Part shown: one piece after another, positions 22,717 to 29,363 of the stretch
Numbering within the stretch: the stretch's first letter is position 1
Layout of the letters: each line of letters opens with the position of its first letter
IMG/VR virus record: IMGVR_UViG_3300047678_000840
Coordinates: 1 to 31,436 of that record
Strand: one strand, 5' to 3'
Source: a virus
DNA length: 31,436 bases
Position numbers and translations under genes: made by a program
The notes under the pieces: generated by a model
Database searches by the model: none
What the model was told of the DNA's origin: nothing
Seen by the model: the letters and a program-made list of their open reading frames with translations, nothing else

Positions 22717-24468
22717 ATGCTCACAGCCACCGAATTCGACCTGCTGGCCCGCGCCCGCGACGACCTGCGCGCCGCAGGGCGCGGCCAGCGCGGACCCATC
22801 ATCGACCGCGTGGCCCGCACGCTGGGCATCAGCACGCAGACGGCCTACCGCAAGCTGGGTGACGCCGGCTTCGACAGTGGCCGCAAGCGCCGCGTGGATG
22901 CCGGCGAAAGCATGCTGGCCGGCGACCACCTGCAGCTGGTGGCCGGTGTGCTGGCCGCCAGCCTGAACAAGAAGGGCCAGCGCATGCCGGTGGCCACCGC
23001 CATCGACATCCTGCGCGCCAGCGGGCAACTGCCTTTCGACGTGAGCGAAAGCACCGTCAGCCGCCAGCTGTACCAGCACCACCTACACCCCGAACAGATG
23101 GCCCTGCCCAGCGCCACGGTGCAGATGACCAGCAACCACCCCAACCATGTGTGGCAGCTGGACAGCACGACCGGCGCCTACTACTACCTGCCCGGCGGCC
23201 GGCTGCGCTGGATGCCCGAAGACCAGTTCTACAAGAACAAGGTCGAGAACATCGTGAAGGCCAGCACCGACCTGCTGACCCGCTACGCGATGGCCGACCA
23301 CACCAGCCACGCTTTCCGCTGCCGCTACTACCTGGGCGGTGAGACGGCCGAGAACCTGCTGGACTTCGCCACCTGGGCGATGTGGAAGGCCGACACCAGC
23401 CCCATGCACGGCCTGCCGCTGATGCTGATCATGGACCCGGGCGCGGCCAACAAGAGCCAGCTGATGCGCAACTTCTGCAAGGCCACGGGCATAGCCCCGG
23501 AATGGCACGCTGCAGGTGCTGCCAACGTCACGGGCAGCGTGGAGAAGGTGCACGACCTGGCGCGCATGCACTTCGAAACCCGCTTCCGCTTCAAAGACCC
23601 GCGTGAAGTGACGCTGGACAAGCTGAACGAGGAAGTGCAGAGCTGGGCCGCCGCCTACTGCAGCACCCGCGTGCACAGCCGCCACAAGCGCACGCGCTTC
23701 GGTGCCTGGATGGAGATACGCGCCGAGCAACTGCGCGTAGCCGCCAGCCTGGAAGCCCTGCGCGAAGCCGCAGTGCGTGAGCCCGAGACACGCCGCGTAG
23801 ACAACGACATGACGGTGTCTTACGGCGCCAAGACCTACGACCTGCGCCGCGTGCCGGGTGCCATTGCGGGCCTGAAGGTGACGGTGCAGGTGAACGTGTT
23901 CCGCGCGCCGGCCATCGACGTGCAGTTCATCGACCCCGACACCGGCGCCGTGACCTGGCACGTGGTGGAACCCGCGAAGACCAACGAATGGGGCTTCCGT
24001 GAAGGCAATGCAGTGTGGGGCGAAAGCATGCGCACCGCCGCCAACAGCGCGGTGGACGACAACCGCAACGCCGTCACCAAGCAGGCCTACAAGACCGGCG
24101 ACGGCCTGCCCACGCTGGAAGAGGCCGCCAAGGCCCGCAAGGCCCACGCAGCGGCCTACGCGGGCGTCATCGACCCGATGGCCGACGTGAAGGCCACGCA
24201 GGTGCCCAGTTACCTGCCGCGCCACAGCACGCCGGTGGCGTTGCCGCAGCGCCAGGTTGAAGCCCGCCGCTATGACCACTACGAGGCCGCCAAGATGATC
24301 CGCGACCGCACGGGCCCGGCCTACACGCCGCAGGTGTACGGCGACCTGGTGCAGCGCTTCCCCGAAGGCGTGAATGAGGCGCAGATCGACCAGGTGTGCG
24401 CTGAGCTGACCGCACCGCCGCCCGAGGCTGAAGACGGCCTGCGGCTGATTGGTGGGGGTGCAGCATGA
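22717..24468 (+). CDS. MuA-like DDE transposase
   Basis: A 583-aa transposase that integrates and replicates the phage by cut-and-join transposition. An N-terminal HTH (RVARTLGISTQTAYRKLGDA) and a second DNA-binding region (residues 80-120, ending ESTVSRQLYQHHL) precede the RNase-H-like core. The catalytic triad is Asp149 (HVWQLDSTTGAYYYLPGG), Asp240 (LMLIMDPGAANKSQL) and Glu276 (GSVEKVHDLARMHFETRF), an exact DD35E spacing. Residues 390-460 form the beta-barrel of MuA domain II (VSYGAKTYDLRRVPGA). ATG 22717 has GGAGG upstream. The stop overlaps the ATPase start. It appears intact. Confidence 0.95.
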   Translation: MLTATEFDLLARARDDLRAAGRGQRGPIIDRVARTLGISTQTAYRKLGDAGFDSGRKRRVDAGESMLAGDHLQLVAGVLAASLNKKGQRMPVATAIDILRASGQLPFDVSESTVSRQLYQHHLHPEQMALPSATVQMTSNHPNHVWQLDSTTGAYYYLPGGRLRWMPEDQFYKNKVENIVKASTDLLTRYAMADHTSHAFRCRYYLGGETAENLLDFATWAMWKADTSPMHGLPLMLIMDPGAANKSQLMRNFCKATGIAPEWHAAGAANVTGSVEKVHDLARMHFETRFRFKDPREVTLDKLNEEVQSWAAAYCSTRVHSRHKRTRFGAWMEIRAEQLRVAASLEALREAAVREPETRRVDNDMTVSYGAKTYDLRRVPGAIAGLKVTVQVNVFRAPAIDVQFIDPDTGAVTWHVVEPAKTNEWGFREGNAVWGESMRTAANSAVDDNRNAVTKQAYKTGDGLPTLEEAAKARKAHAAAYAGVIDPMADVKATQVPSYLPRHSTPVALPQRQVEARRYDHYEAAKMIRDRTGPAYTPQVYGDLVQRFPEGVNEAQIDQVCAELTAPPPEAEDGLRLIGGGAA

Positions 24469-25745
24469 CTTCGAACCGCCGCGACTCACTGCGCAGGGTG
24501 CAGCCCTCTTTCGACGTGAGTGACCCGCCTGAAGGCAAGCGCCTGAACCTGGGTGTGGTGGCTGCGAATCTGGGCGTGACCATCACCGAGATGGCCAACG
24601 CCTGCACCGCAGCAGGCCACCCCATCAGCCGCACCGGCATTGCCGACGTGCTGAGCAACAAGTGGCCCGTGCGCACCGCGCAGGAAGGCCTGCGCAGCGC
24701 GCTGCTGAGCCTGATGGCAGCGCGCGGCGCCAGTGACGACGACCTGGCCACCTTGTTCTGGGCCTTCGGCCCCGGCAAGGCGCCGGGCCAGAACCCCAAC
24801 CCCACCCCGGGCAGCCCAACCGCTGCACCCGCACAACCCGAGGAACCCGACATGCTGCTGGCCAAACAGACGCTGACGCCCCTGGCCAAGCGCCACTTCA
24901 AACTGTTCAGCAACCCCTTCGACGGCGAGGTGGTGAAAGACGAACACTTCTTCAGCGGCAACGACATTGCCTGGGTGCGCGAAAGCGCCTGGCAGTGCGT
25001 GCAGAACGCCAGCTTCGTGGCCATCGTGGGCGAAAGCGGTGCGGGCAAGACCACCATCCTGGCCGACCTGGAAGCGCGCCTGCTGGCAGACGCACGCGGC
25101 GTCACCCTGATCAAGCCCGGCGTGCTGGGCATGGAAGAGACCAACACGCGCGGCCAGATGCTGAAGAGCGCGGACATCCTGCACGCCGTCATCACCACGC
25201 TGCAGCCCACGGCTGCCGTGCCGCAGACTTTGCAGGCCCGCACAGTGCGCACCCACAAGCTGCTGGCCAGCAGCGCCGAGGCCGGCAATTCGCACCTGCT
25301 GGTGATTGAGGAAGCCCACGGCCTGCCAGACGCCACGCTGAAGCACCTGAAGCGCCTGCATGAACTGCGGCTGGGCCGCCGGCCGCTGCTGGGCATCTTG
25401 TTGCTGGCCCAGCCCGAGCTGAAGACGCGCCTGGCCAACGGCCTGCGCAACGGTGCGCTGCGTGAGGTTGCACAGCGCTGCGAAGTGGTGGACCTGCTGC
25501 CGCTGGACAACGACCTGAAGGCCTACATCGACTGCCGCGTGCAGGCCGCCGGCCGCCGCCTGGGCGACCTGATGGACGACGCCGCCATCGAGGCGCTGCG
25601 CTTGCGCCTGACGCGCAAGCAGGGCAGCACGGCCGTGAGCATGTGCTACCCGCTAGCCGTCAACAACATGCTGACCCGCGCGCTGAACGAAGCCGCGGCC
25701 ACAGGCGTGCCGCTGCTGACCAAAGAAGTCTTCGTCCACCTGTGA
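24465..25745 (+). CDS. MuB-like AAA ATPase, transposition target selector
   Basis: A 426-aa ATPase that, as MuB, binds target DNA and activates the transposase. Residues 30-100 form an HTH-type domain (VVAANLGVTITEMANACTAA); a Pro-rich linker follows at 103-128. The AAA core has Walker A GESGAGKTT (189-197) and Walker B HLLVIEEAHG (277-286). The region from FKLFSNPFDGEVVKDEHFFS matches the IstB/TniB/ExeA-type ATPases of phage and Tn7-like systems, making this longer than Mu MuB (312 aa). ATG 24465 overlaps the transposase stop, so the two are coupled. Confidence 0.92.
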   Translation: MTSNRRDSLRRVQPSFDVSDPPEGKRLNLGVVAANLGVTITEMANACTAAGHPISRTGIADVLSNKWPVRTAQEGLRSALLSLMAARGASDDDLATLFWAFGPGKAPGQNPNPTPGSPTAAPAQPEEPDMLLAKQTLTPLAKRHFKLFSNPFDGEVVKDEHFFSGNDIAWVRESAWQCVQNASFVAIVGESGAGKTTILADLEARLLADARGVTLIKPGVLGMEETNTRGQMLKSADILHAVITTLQPTAAVPQTLQARTVRTHKLLASSAEAGNSHLLVIEEAHGLPDATLKHLKRLHELRLGRRPLLGILLLAQPELKTRLANGLRNGALREVAQRCEVVDLLPLDNDLKAYIDCRVQAAGRRLGDLMDDAAIEALRLRLTRKQGSTAVSMCYPLAVNNMLTRALNEAAATGVPLLTKEVFVHL

Positions 25746-25756
25746 AGGGCAACGCC

Positions 25757-26071
25757 ATGCAACTCCTGTCTGAAGACATCGTGCGCAGCGGCGCACACGT
25801 CACGCCCACCCGCACCATTCCGCGCTGGTATGCGGCTGTCTGGCCCACGCTGGGCTGTCTTTTCGTGGTGGGCGTGATTGCACTGGCAACCTGGTCTGAC
25901 AAGCAGGCCGACCAGCGCGAGGCCGCCCGCCTGCTGGCTCTGGAAGCCGCCGAGCAGCGCGGCTTCGAAGCCGGCCGCGAGCTGGGCCATGCCGAGATGG
26001 TTGCCAGCGCTGAAGCCGCCTGGCAGGCGGCGGGCACTGAGGCTGAGCGCTGCGCGAGGGGCAAGCCGTAA
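25757..26071 (+). CDS. Small membrane-anchored early protein
   Basis: A 104-aa protein. One transmembrane helix lies at residues 27-46 (AAVWPTLGCLFVVGVIALAT), followed by a charged Ala/Glu/Arg coiled coil (QADQREAARLLALEAAEQRG). The stop TAA overlaps the next ATG. I do not know its function; small membrane proteins in this slot of Mu-like phages are sometimes linked to superinfection exclusion or cell killing, which would be a guess here. Confidence 0.55.
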   Translation: MQLLSEDIVRSGAHVTPTRTIPRWYAAVWPTLGCLFVVGVIALATWSDKQADQREAARLLALEAAEQRGFEAGRELGHAEMVASAEAAWQAAGTEAERCARGKP

Positions 26072-26466
26072 TGCGTGCGCACGCCGGCTACACGCTGGAC
26101 ATCTGGCGCGCCGTTCGAGCGGCGGCCGGTGCGGGCCTTTCGACTTCAGAAGTGCGCGGCATCGTGGCCGGCCGCGCCAATGACCACGCCACCGAAGCCT
26201 GCCTGCAGAACCTGCGGGTGACGGGTTATCTGCGTTTCGAAGGTATCACCCGATGGGGCCGCTGGCACCTGGGCACCGAGGTGCCGCCAGCCGTTCTCGC
26301 GCATGAACGTCAGCTCGCCCAAGACGATGGTGAGCCCGTCAAAGACACCGCCTGGGACCGCAAGCCGCTGCACAAGCCGGTGAGCGGTGTGCCGCAGGGC
26401 GTGCCGAATTCCATCTTCAGCCTGGCCGCCACGCAGCGCCAGCAAAGCCAGCAGGAGCAGCTATGA
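26071..26466 (+). CDS. Early protein with winged-helix-like N-terminus
   Basis: A 131-aa protein. Residues 10-75 look like a winged helix: LDIWRAVRAAAGAGLSTSEV, GRANDHATEACLQNLRVTGY and a wing ending in GRWHLG. The remainder is basic and Gln-rich. Start ATG 26071 overlaps the upstream stop and its own stop overlaps the next gene (ATGA). It likely binds DNA; target unknown. Confidence 0.6.
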   Translation: MRAHAGYTLDIWRAVRAAAGAGLSTSEVRGIVAGRANDHATEACLQNLRVTGYLRFEGITRWGRWHLGTEVPPAVLAHERQLAQDDGEPVKDTAWDRKPLHKPVSGVPQGVPNSIFSLAATQRQQSQQEQL

Positions 26467-26789
26467 AAGGCGCCGGCGTCACCGACCTGCTGAACGCCAT
26501 GAGCAAGCACCTGGGCGCCGACAAGGGTGCCAGCGCCGACGGCCTGGCCACCGAACTGCGCTGCAGCCCGCGACAGCTGCGCCGCCTGATCAGCGCCGCG
26601 CGCGAGCAGGGCGCGGCCATCTGCGGCCATCCCGGCACGGGCTACTACATGCCCACCACCGCCGAAGAGCTGGACCGCGGCTGCGAGTTTCTCAAGGCCC
26701 GCGCGCTGGGCAGCCTTCGCCTGCTGTGCCAGATGAAGCGAATCAGCATGCCGGTGCTGGCTGGGCAATTGAACTTGAACCAGGGCTGA
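26463..26789 (+). CDS. Small HTH early protein
   Basis: A 108-aa protein with a helix-turn-helix of the HTH_11 type: GASADGLATELRCSPRQLRR, LISAAREQGAAICGHPGTGY, where the GTGYYMP end resembles the wing of biotin-repressor-like domains. Residues 75-108 form a further helix. Start ATG 26463 overlaps the preceding stop. The second DNA-binding protein in a row suggests a small regulatory block between MuB and Gam. Confidence 0.65.
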   Translation: MKGAGVTDLLNAMSKHLGADKGASADGLATELRCSPRQLRRLISAAREQGAAICGHPGTGYYMPTTAEELDRGCEFLKARALGSLRLLCQMKRISMPVLAGQLNLNQG

Positions 26790-26829
26790 GGCCCGAGATA
26801 CCTGCAAACCGCATTCAACGGAGTAACCC

Positions 26830-27357
26830 ATGCCGACGATGAAAGAGATTGAAAACCGCGCGCTCGCATTTTCCGAGTCGCGCACCAAGCTGGCCGAATA
26901 TGTGGCCGAACTGCAGGCGGGTATCGAAGCCCTGAAGCGCGACCATTTGCCGCGCGTGCGCCGCGCACTGCATCGCGCCGCCCAGCTGCAGGCCGAATTG
27001 ATCGACCAGGTCGGTGAATCGAAAGACCTGTTCGTCAAACCCCGCACGGTCATCTTGCATGGCATTCGACTGGGCCTGGAAAAGGGCAAGGGCGCCATCG
27101 ACTTCGAAGACGCCGAAAAGGTCTGCGAGCTGATCGAGAAGAAGCTGCCCGACCTGGCCGACACGCTGATCAAGACCGACAAGAAGCCGATCAAGACCGC
27201 GTTGAAGAACCTGAGCGTGAAGGAACTGAAGGCCATCGGCTGCACGGTCGAAGAGACCGGCGACCAGGTGGTGGTGCGAGCGGTCGACCGCGACGTGGAC
27301 AAGCTGGTGACCGCGCTGCTGAAGGGCGCCGCCGAGGAACAGGCCGAATCTTCCTGA
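26830..27357 (+). CDS. gam: Mu Gam-like host nuclease inhibitor
   Basis: A 175-aa protein of the Mu Gam family, which binds double-stranded DNA ends and shields them from RecBCD-type exonucleases. An N-terminal coiled coil (residues 5-55, EIENRALAFSESRTKLAEYV onwards) is followed by the central strand region (SKDLFVKPRTVILHGIRLG) where the Gam hallmark of an Arg-Thr-Ile/Val strand is seen, then LSVKELKAIGCTVEETGDQV. Length equals that of Mu Gam (174 aa). ATG 26830 has a GGAG site 7 bases upstream. Confidence 0.9.
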   Translation: MPTMKEIENRALAFSESRTKLAEYVAELQAGIEALKRDHLPRVRRALHRAAQLQAELIDQVGESKDLFVKPRTVILHGIRLGLEKGKGAIDFEDAEKVCELIEKKLPDLADTLIKTDKKPIKTALKNLSVKELKAIGCTVEETGDQVVVRAVDRDVDKLVTALLKGAAEEQAESS

Positions 27358-27577
27358 TGCTGGGACCGCGCAGCCGGCCGCCTTGGGGCGCGACAGGCCG
27401 GTGGGTTGTAAGCCGCGTGTGGACCCCAAAAACAACTGCGGCAGCTTGGCAGCACTCCCAGGTCATAGGAACGTGGCTTGGGTGCACAAAGGACGGCACC
27501 TTCCGTTCAGCGGGCATAGCCGCTTCGCCGGTGTGCGCAACACCGGCACCCATCAACCCCACGTCAAGAGGCCAGCG
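27358..27577 (+). other. Non-coding gap with small hairpins after gam
   Basis: This 220-bp gap, the longest in the window, holds no credible gene; an open frame covering it (27357-27581) has unconvincing composition. Near its right end are two clear hairpins: AGCGG/CCGCT at 27509-27524 and a perfect 8-bp stem GCCGGTGT/ACACCGGC at 27527-27547, with a weaker GGACGG/CCGTTC pair just before. No T-run follows, so they are not obvious terminators. An early-operon attenuator, processing site or small RNA are possible. Confidence 0.35.
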
Positions 27578-27829
27578 ATGAAGCAAGACACCACGGCGCC
27601 GCCGCCCGACATCTACGTCAAGTGCACGGGTTCGGACTACACCACCAACACCATCCGCGGCAAGCGCGCCAGCTGCACGCACAGCGCCGAAGAAGCTGCG
27701 CGCCGGCTGGCCGCCAAGCTGTACGGCGACCAGGTCGAGCGCGTCGATGAAGTCAAGGAAGGCAATGTCTTCACCCGTCTGTTCCGCGTGGTGTTGAAGG
27801 CGCCGGCAACCCAGGCGCCGGTGCAGTGA
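27578..27829 (+). CDS. Small early phage protein
   Basis: An 83-aa protein: MKQDTTAPPPDIYVKCTGSD, then KRASCTHSAEEAARRLAAKL and NVFTRLFRVVLKAP. ATG 27578 has AGAGG 6 bases upstream. Its stop overlaps the next ATG (TGATG). The order helix between two strand segments hints at a small alpha/beta fold, but no family is recognised. Confidence 0.6.
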   Translation: MKQDTTAPPPDIYVKCTGSDYTTNTIRGKRASCTHSAEEAARRLAAKLYGDQVERVDEVKEGNVFTRLFRVVLKAPATQAPVQ

Positions 27830-28020
27830 TGGAAGCCAAGAACGAAACCCTGCAGGCCTACCTGGCGCTGCTGCGGGCCAAGGTTTCCGATCTGGTCAGC
27901 GGCATTGCCAGCAGCAAGCCGGGCCTGCACGGCGCCACCTTGCACGGCAAGCTGGACGAGCTGGAGCAGACGCTGAAGCATGCGCGGGCGGCTGCGGTGA
28001 GTGCGGGGCATCGGCCATGA
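27829..28020 (+). CDS. Very small helical early protein
   Basis: A 63-aa protein predicted almost entirely helical (ETLQAYLALLRAKVSDLVSG and GKLDELEQTLKHARAAAVSA). It is coupled on both sides by overlapping start/stop codons. No function can be assigned. Confidence 0.55.
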   Translation: MEAKNETLQAYLALLRAKVSDLVSGIASSKPGLHGATLHGKLDELEQTLKHARAAAVSAGHRP

Positions 28021-28484
28021 CGGGCGTGTTCGCTGACCTGGTGCGGGTGGCCACCGCGGAACGCCCGCCGATACCGGCCCGCAGCGGCGGCATTGCACCG
28101 AACGGCGGCACCGTTACCGATGAGCTGATCCGCCTGCTGTTCACCAAGGGCCGCATGAGCACCCGCCAATTGGCCGACGCCGTGGACCTGAGCACCCGCC
28201 TGGTGTGGGGCCTGCTGAAGACGCGCCTGCAGCGCGGGCAGGTGGTCTACAGCAGCGGCTGGTGGACGGTGGCGAATGGGTACGGGGAAAGCAGCATCGA
28301 GCAGATCGAATGGCACCCGGAGAGCCGCAAGCCGGACAGCGACATCACCGTGCTTTGCTGGGGCAGCGAAGGCTTCTTTACCGGCTACTGGGACGACAGC
28401 GTTCCCGGTTGGATTGCCTGTGAGAGCGGCGGCACTGTGCTGGGTGTGACGCATTGGGCGCAGCCGGAAGGGCCGGTGGCGTGA
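28017..28484 (+). CDS. HTH plus DUF551-like early protein, last phage gene before the cassette array
   Basis: A 155-aa protein. Residues 35-80 look like an HTH (DELIRLLFTKGRMSTRQLAD, AVDLSTRLVWGLL). The C-terminal 50 residues follow the DUF551 pattern: SDITVLCWGSEGFFTGYWDD, then GTVLGVTHWAQPEGP. ATG 28017 overlaps the previous stop. Its TGA (28482-28484) ends one base before the outermost attC R box, so it marks the phage/integron junction, unless it is itself a cassette gene read in the opposite sense, which I think less likely. Confidence 0.6.
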   Translation: MTGVFADLVRVATAERPPIPARSGGIAPNGGTVTDELIRLLFTKGRMSTRQLADAVDLSTRLVWGLLKTRLQRGQVVYSSGWWTVANGYGESSIEQIEWHPESRKPDSDITVLCWGSEGFFTGYWDDSVPGWIACESGGTVLGVTHWAQPEGPVA

Positions 28485-28485
28485 G

Positions 28486-28542
28486 CTTCAACGTTGCAAT
28501 TAAGCCGCGCCGTCAGGCGTCGGCTTGAATTGCGGGTTAGGG
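28486..28542 (-). repeat. attC site of cassette 3 (outermost)
   Basis: This 57-bp site is read on the minus strand. R'' is CCCTAAC (28542-28536); the stem arm GCAATTCAAGCCGACGCC pairs with GGCGCGGCTTAATTGC around a TGAC loop, leaving two extrahelical bases that are T and G on the plus (folded bottom) strand, the canonical attC pattern. The terminal R box is GTTGAAG (28492-28486). It closely resembles the aadA1 attC. Read in minus-strand frame it encodes RPNPQFKPTPDGAA, a peptide typical of attC read-through. Confidence 0.85.
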
Positions 28543-28573
28543 CGCTTGTGAACGAAGTCAAGGAAGGGAAGCG

Positions 28574-28717
28574 ATGGACGACAACGATTTGATGTTGCAA
28601 CTGCATGCGCTGGTGGAAGCTGCTGCGCAGCTATGGCCTGGGAAAGACGACTATGAGCTGTACGAGGAGCTTCACGAGCGGCTGCGCGACGTGATGGACG
28701 AAAGGAATCCGGCATGA
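28574..28717 (+). CDS. Cassette 3 small acidic protein, first ORF
   Basis: A 47-aa acidic helical protein (MDDNDLMLQLHALVEAAAQL, then YELYEELHERLRDVMDERN). ATG 28574 follows a GGAAGGG site with a short spacer, and the stop overlaps the next ATG (ATGA). It lies within cassette 3 but points towards intI, with the phage early operon. Function unknown. Confidence 0.6.
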   Translation: MDDNDLMLQLHALVEAAAQLWPGKDDYELYEELHERLRDVMDERNPA

Positions 28718-29007
28718 GCGACCTACTGCAAAGGCTGCGCGAAGAACGCGACCTATGCGCCGCCGGGCATGCGGACGACATTGCGAATTTGCTGCATGAA
28801 GCGGTGCTTCACATTACGGCCATACAGCAGAGATGCGACGAAGGTGATCGTTGCCGCGATGCGCTACGTGATTTTGTAAACGCATACCGCGCAATGCCAG
28901 ACGGTGAACTCGGTCGCGGTTTGAACAATGGGCTGTTCCTACGCGCCGAGGAGCTTGTGCGCCCTAACGTTGGAGCTAACCGGGCGGCGCACCCAAGTAG
29001 GACGTAG
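28714..29007 (+). CDS. Cassette 3 small helical protein, second ORF
   Basis: A 97-aa helical protein: MSDLLQRLREERDLCAAGHA, then LLHEAVLHITAIQQRCDEGD and GLNNGLFLRAEELV. It is translationally coupled to the 47-aa ORF. The last 13 or so residues (PNVGANRAAHPSRT) are encoded by the R box and stem of attC of cassette 2, so the C-terminus depends on which cassette lies next to it. No family recognised; it resembles small phage or cassette proteins of unknown role. Confidence 0.6.
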   Translation: MSDLLQRLREERDLCAAGHADDIANLLHEAVLHITAIQQRCDEGDRCRDALRDFVNAYRAMPDGELGRGLNNGLFLRAEELVRPNVGANRAAHPSRT

Positions 29008-29049
29008 CCGCCCAGGCCGTTGCCGCTCCGGTTAAGCGACGTGTTAGGC
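28962..29049 (-). repeat. attC site of cassette 2
   Basis: This 88-bp site is read on the minus strand. R'' is GCCTAAC (29049-29043, perfect consensus) with a 5-base spacer to the stem arm GCTTAACCGGAGCGGC, which pairs with GCCGCCCGGTTAGC to leave two extrahelical bases, both on the same arm. R' is GTTAGGG (28968-28962). The remaining 33 bases form a terminal loop with its own small GC pairing. Two one-sided bulges plus R boxes are strong attC evidence and set polarity. Confidence 0.85.
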
Positions 29050-29068
29050 ATCAGTGGTGGAGGACGAG

Positions 29069-29269
29069 ATGAGAGTACCGAACTGGCAACCGATGACGCA
29101 GGCCGACAAGGCTGGCCGCTGGTATGCGCGAGACACTGACGGCATGGAGGCGTGGACGTGGCACGACGGCGACGAGTGGACGCGGGAGGCATGGCGCGAG
29201 ACTGAAGATCGCCAGGAATACCTGAGCGAAGAATGGTGGACGCCCGTGGAGTACCGGGCTGATGCCTAA
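29069..29269 (+). CDS. Cassette 2 small Trp-rich acidic protein
   Basis: A 66-aa protein rich in Trp, Asp and Glu (RVPNWQPMTQADKAGRWYAR, MEAWTWHDGDEWTREAWRET). ATG 29069 has GGAGG 5 bases upstream and is preferred over GTG 29054. The TAA stop lies inside the R box GCCTAAC and ends exactly at the cassette boundary. One compact ORF filling a 300-bp cassette is typical, except that it points opposite to the attC polarity. Function unknown. Confidence 0.65.
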   Translation: MRVPNWQPMTQADKAGRWYARDTDGMEAWTWHDGDEWTREAWRETEDRQEYLSEEWWTPVEYRADA

Positions 29270-29363
29270 CGTTCGAGCTGAAACGGAGACAACGGCGTGA
29301 CACTGATGACTATTGAGACGCTGCCGAGCGCCGTTGGCTCTCGGTTCGAGCGAGGGGTTCGGC
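29264..29363 (-). repeat. attC site of cassette 1 (intI-proximal)
   Basis: This 100-bp site is read on the minus strand. R'' is GCCGAAC (29363-29357) and R' is GTTAGGC (29270-29264). Arms GCTCGAACCGAGAG and its partner CTCCGTTTCAGC pair imperfectly, followed by a perfect inner CAACGGCG/CGCCGTTG stem. The extra bases are again on the 5' arm of the minus strand. It is more degenerate than the other two; the minus-strand reading TPNPSLEPRANG is a familiar attC read-through peptide. Confidence 0.7.

Noticed and set aside
23083-25510. Long minus-strand open frames over the transposase and ATPase genes
   Set aside because: Their sequence is low-complexity His/Val/Ala/Arg and they lie antisense to genes with intact DD35E and Walker motifs.
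27357-27581. A 74-aa plus-strand frame in the gap after gam
   Set aside because: The composition (Trp/Pro/Ala/Thr mixture) is not protein-like and it ends over the start of a better ORF; the hairpins are a better explanation.
28500-28781. A 93-aa minus-strand frame ending in the outermost attC
   Set aside because: Ser/Arg/Pro-rich, no ribosome site, and opposite two coupled plus-strand ORFs with good ribosome sites. It would be the expected orientation of a standard cassette gene, so I considered it carefully.
28486-29363. Reading the attC sites with plus-strand polarity, so that ORFs and attC agree
   Set aside because: In all three sites the extra bases are on the arm that gives minus-strand polarity, and plus polarity would need a missing attC after the Rieske ORF and would leave the left-hand R box without a matching cassette start.
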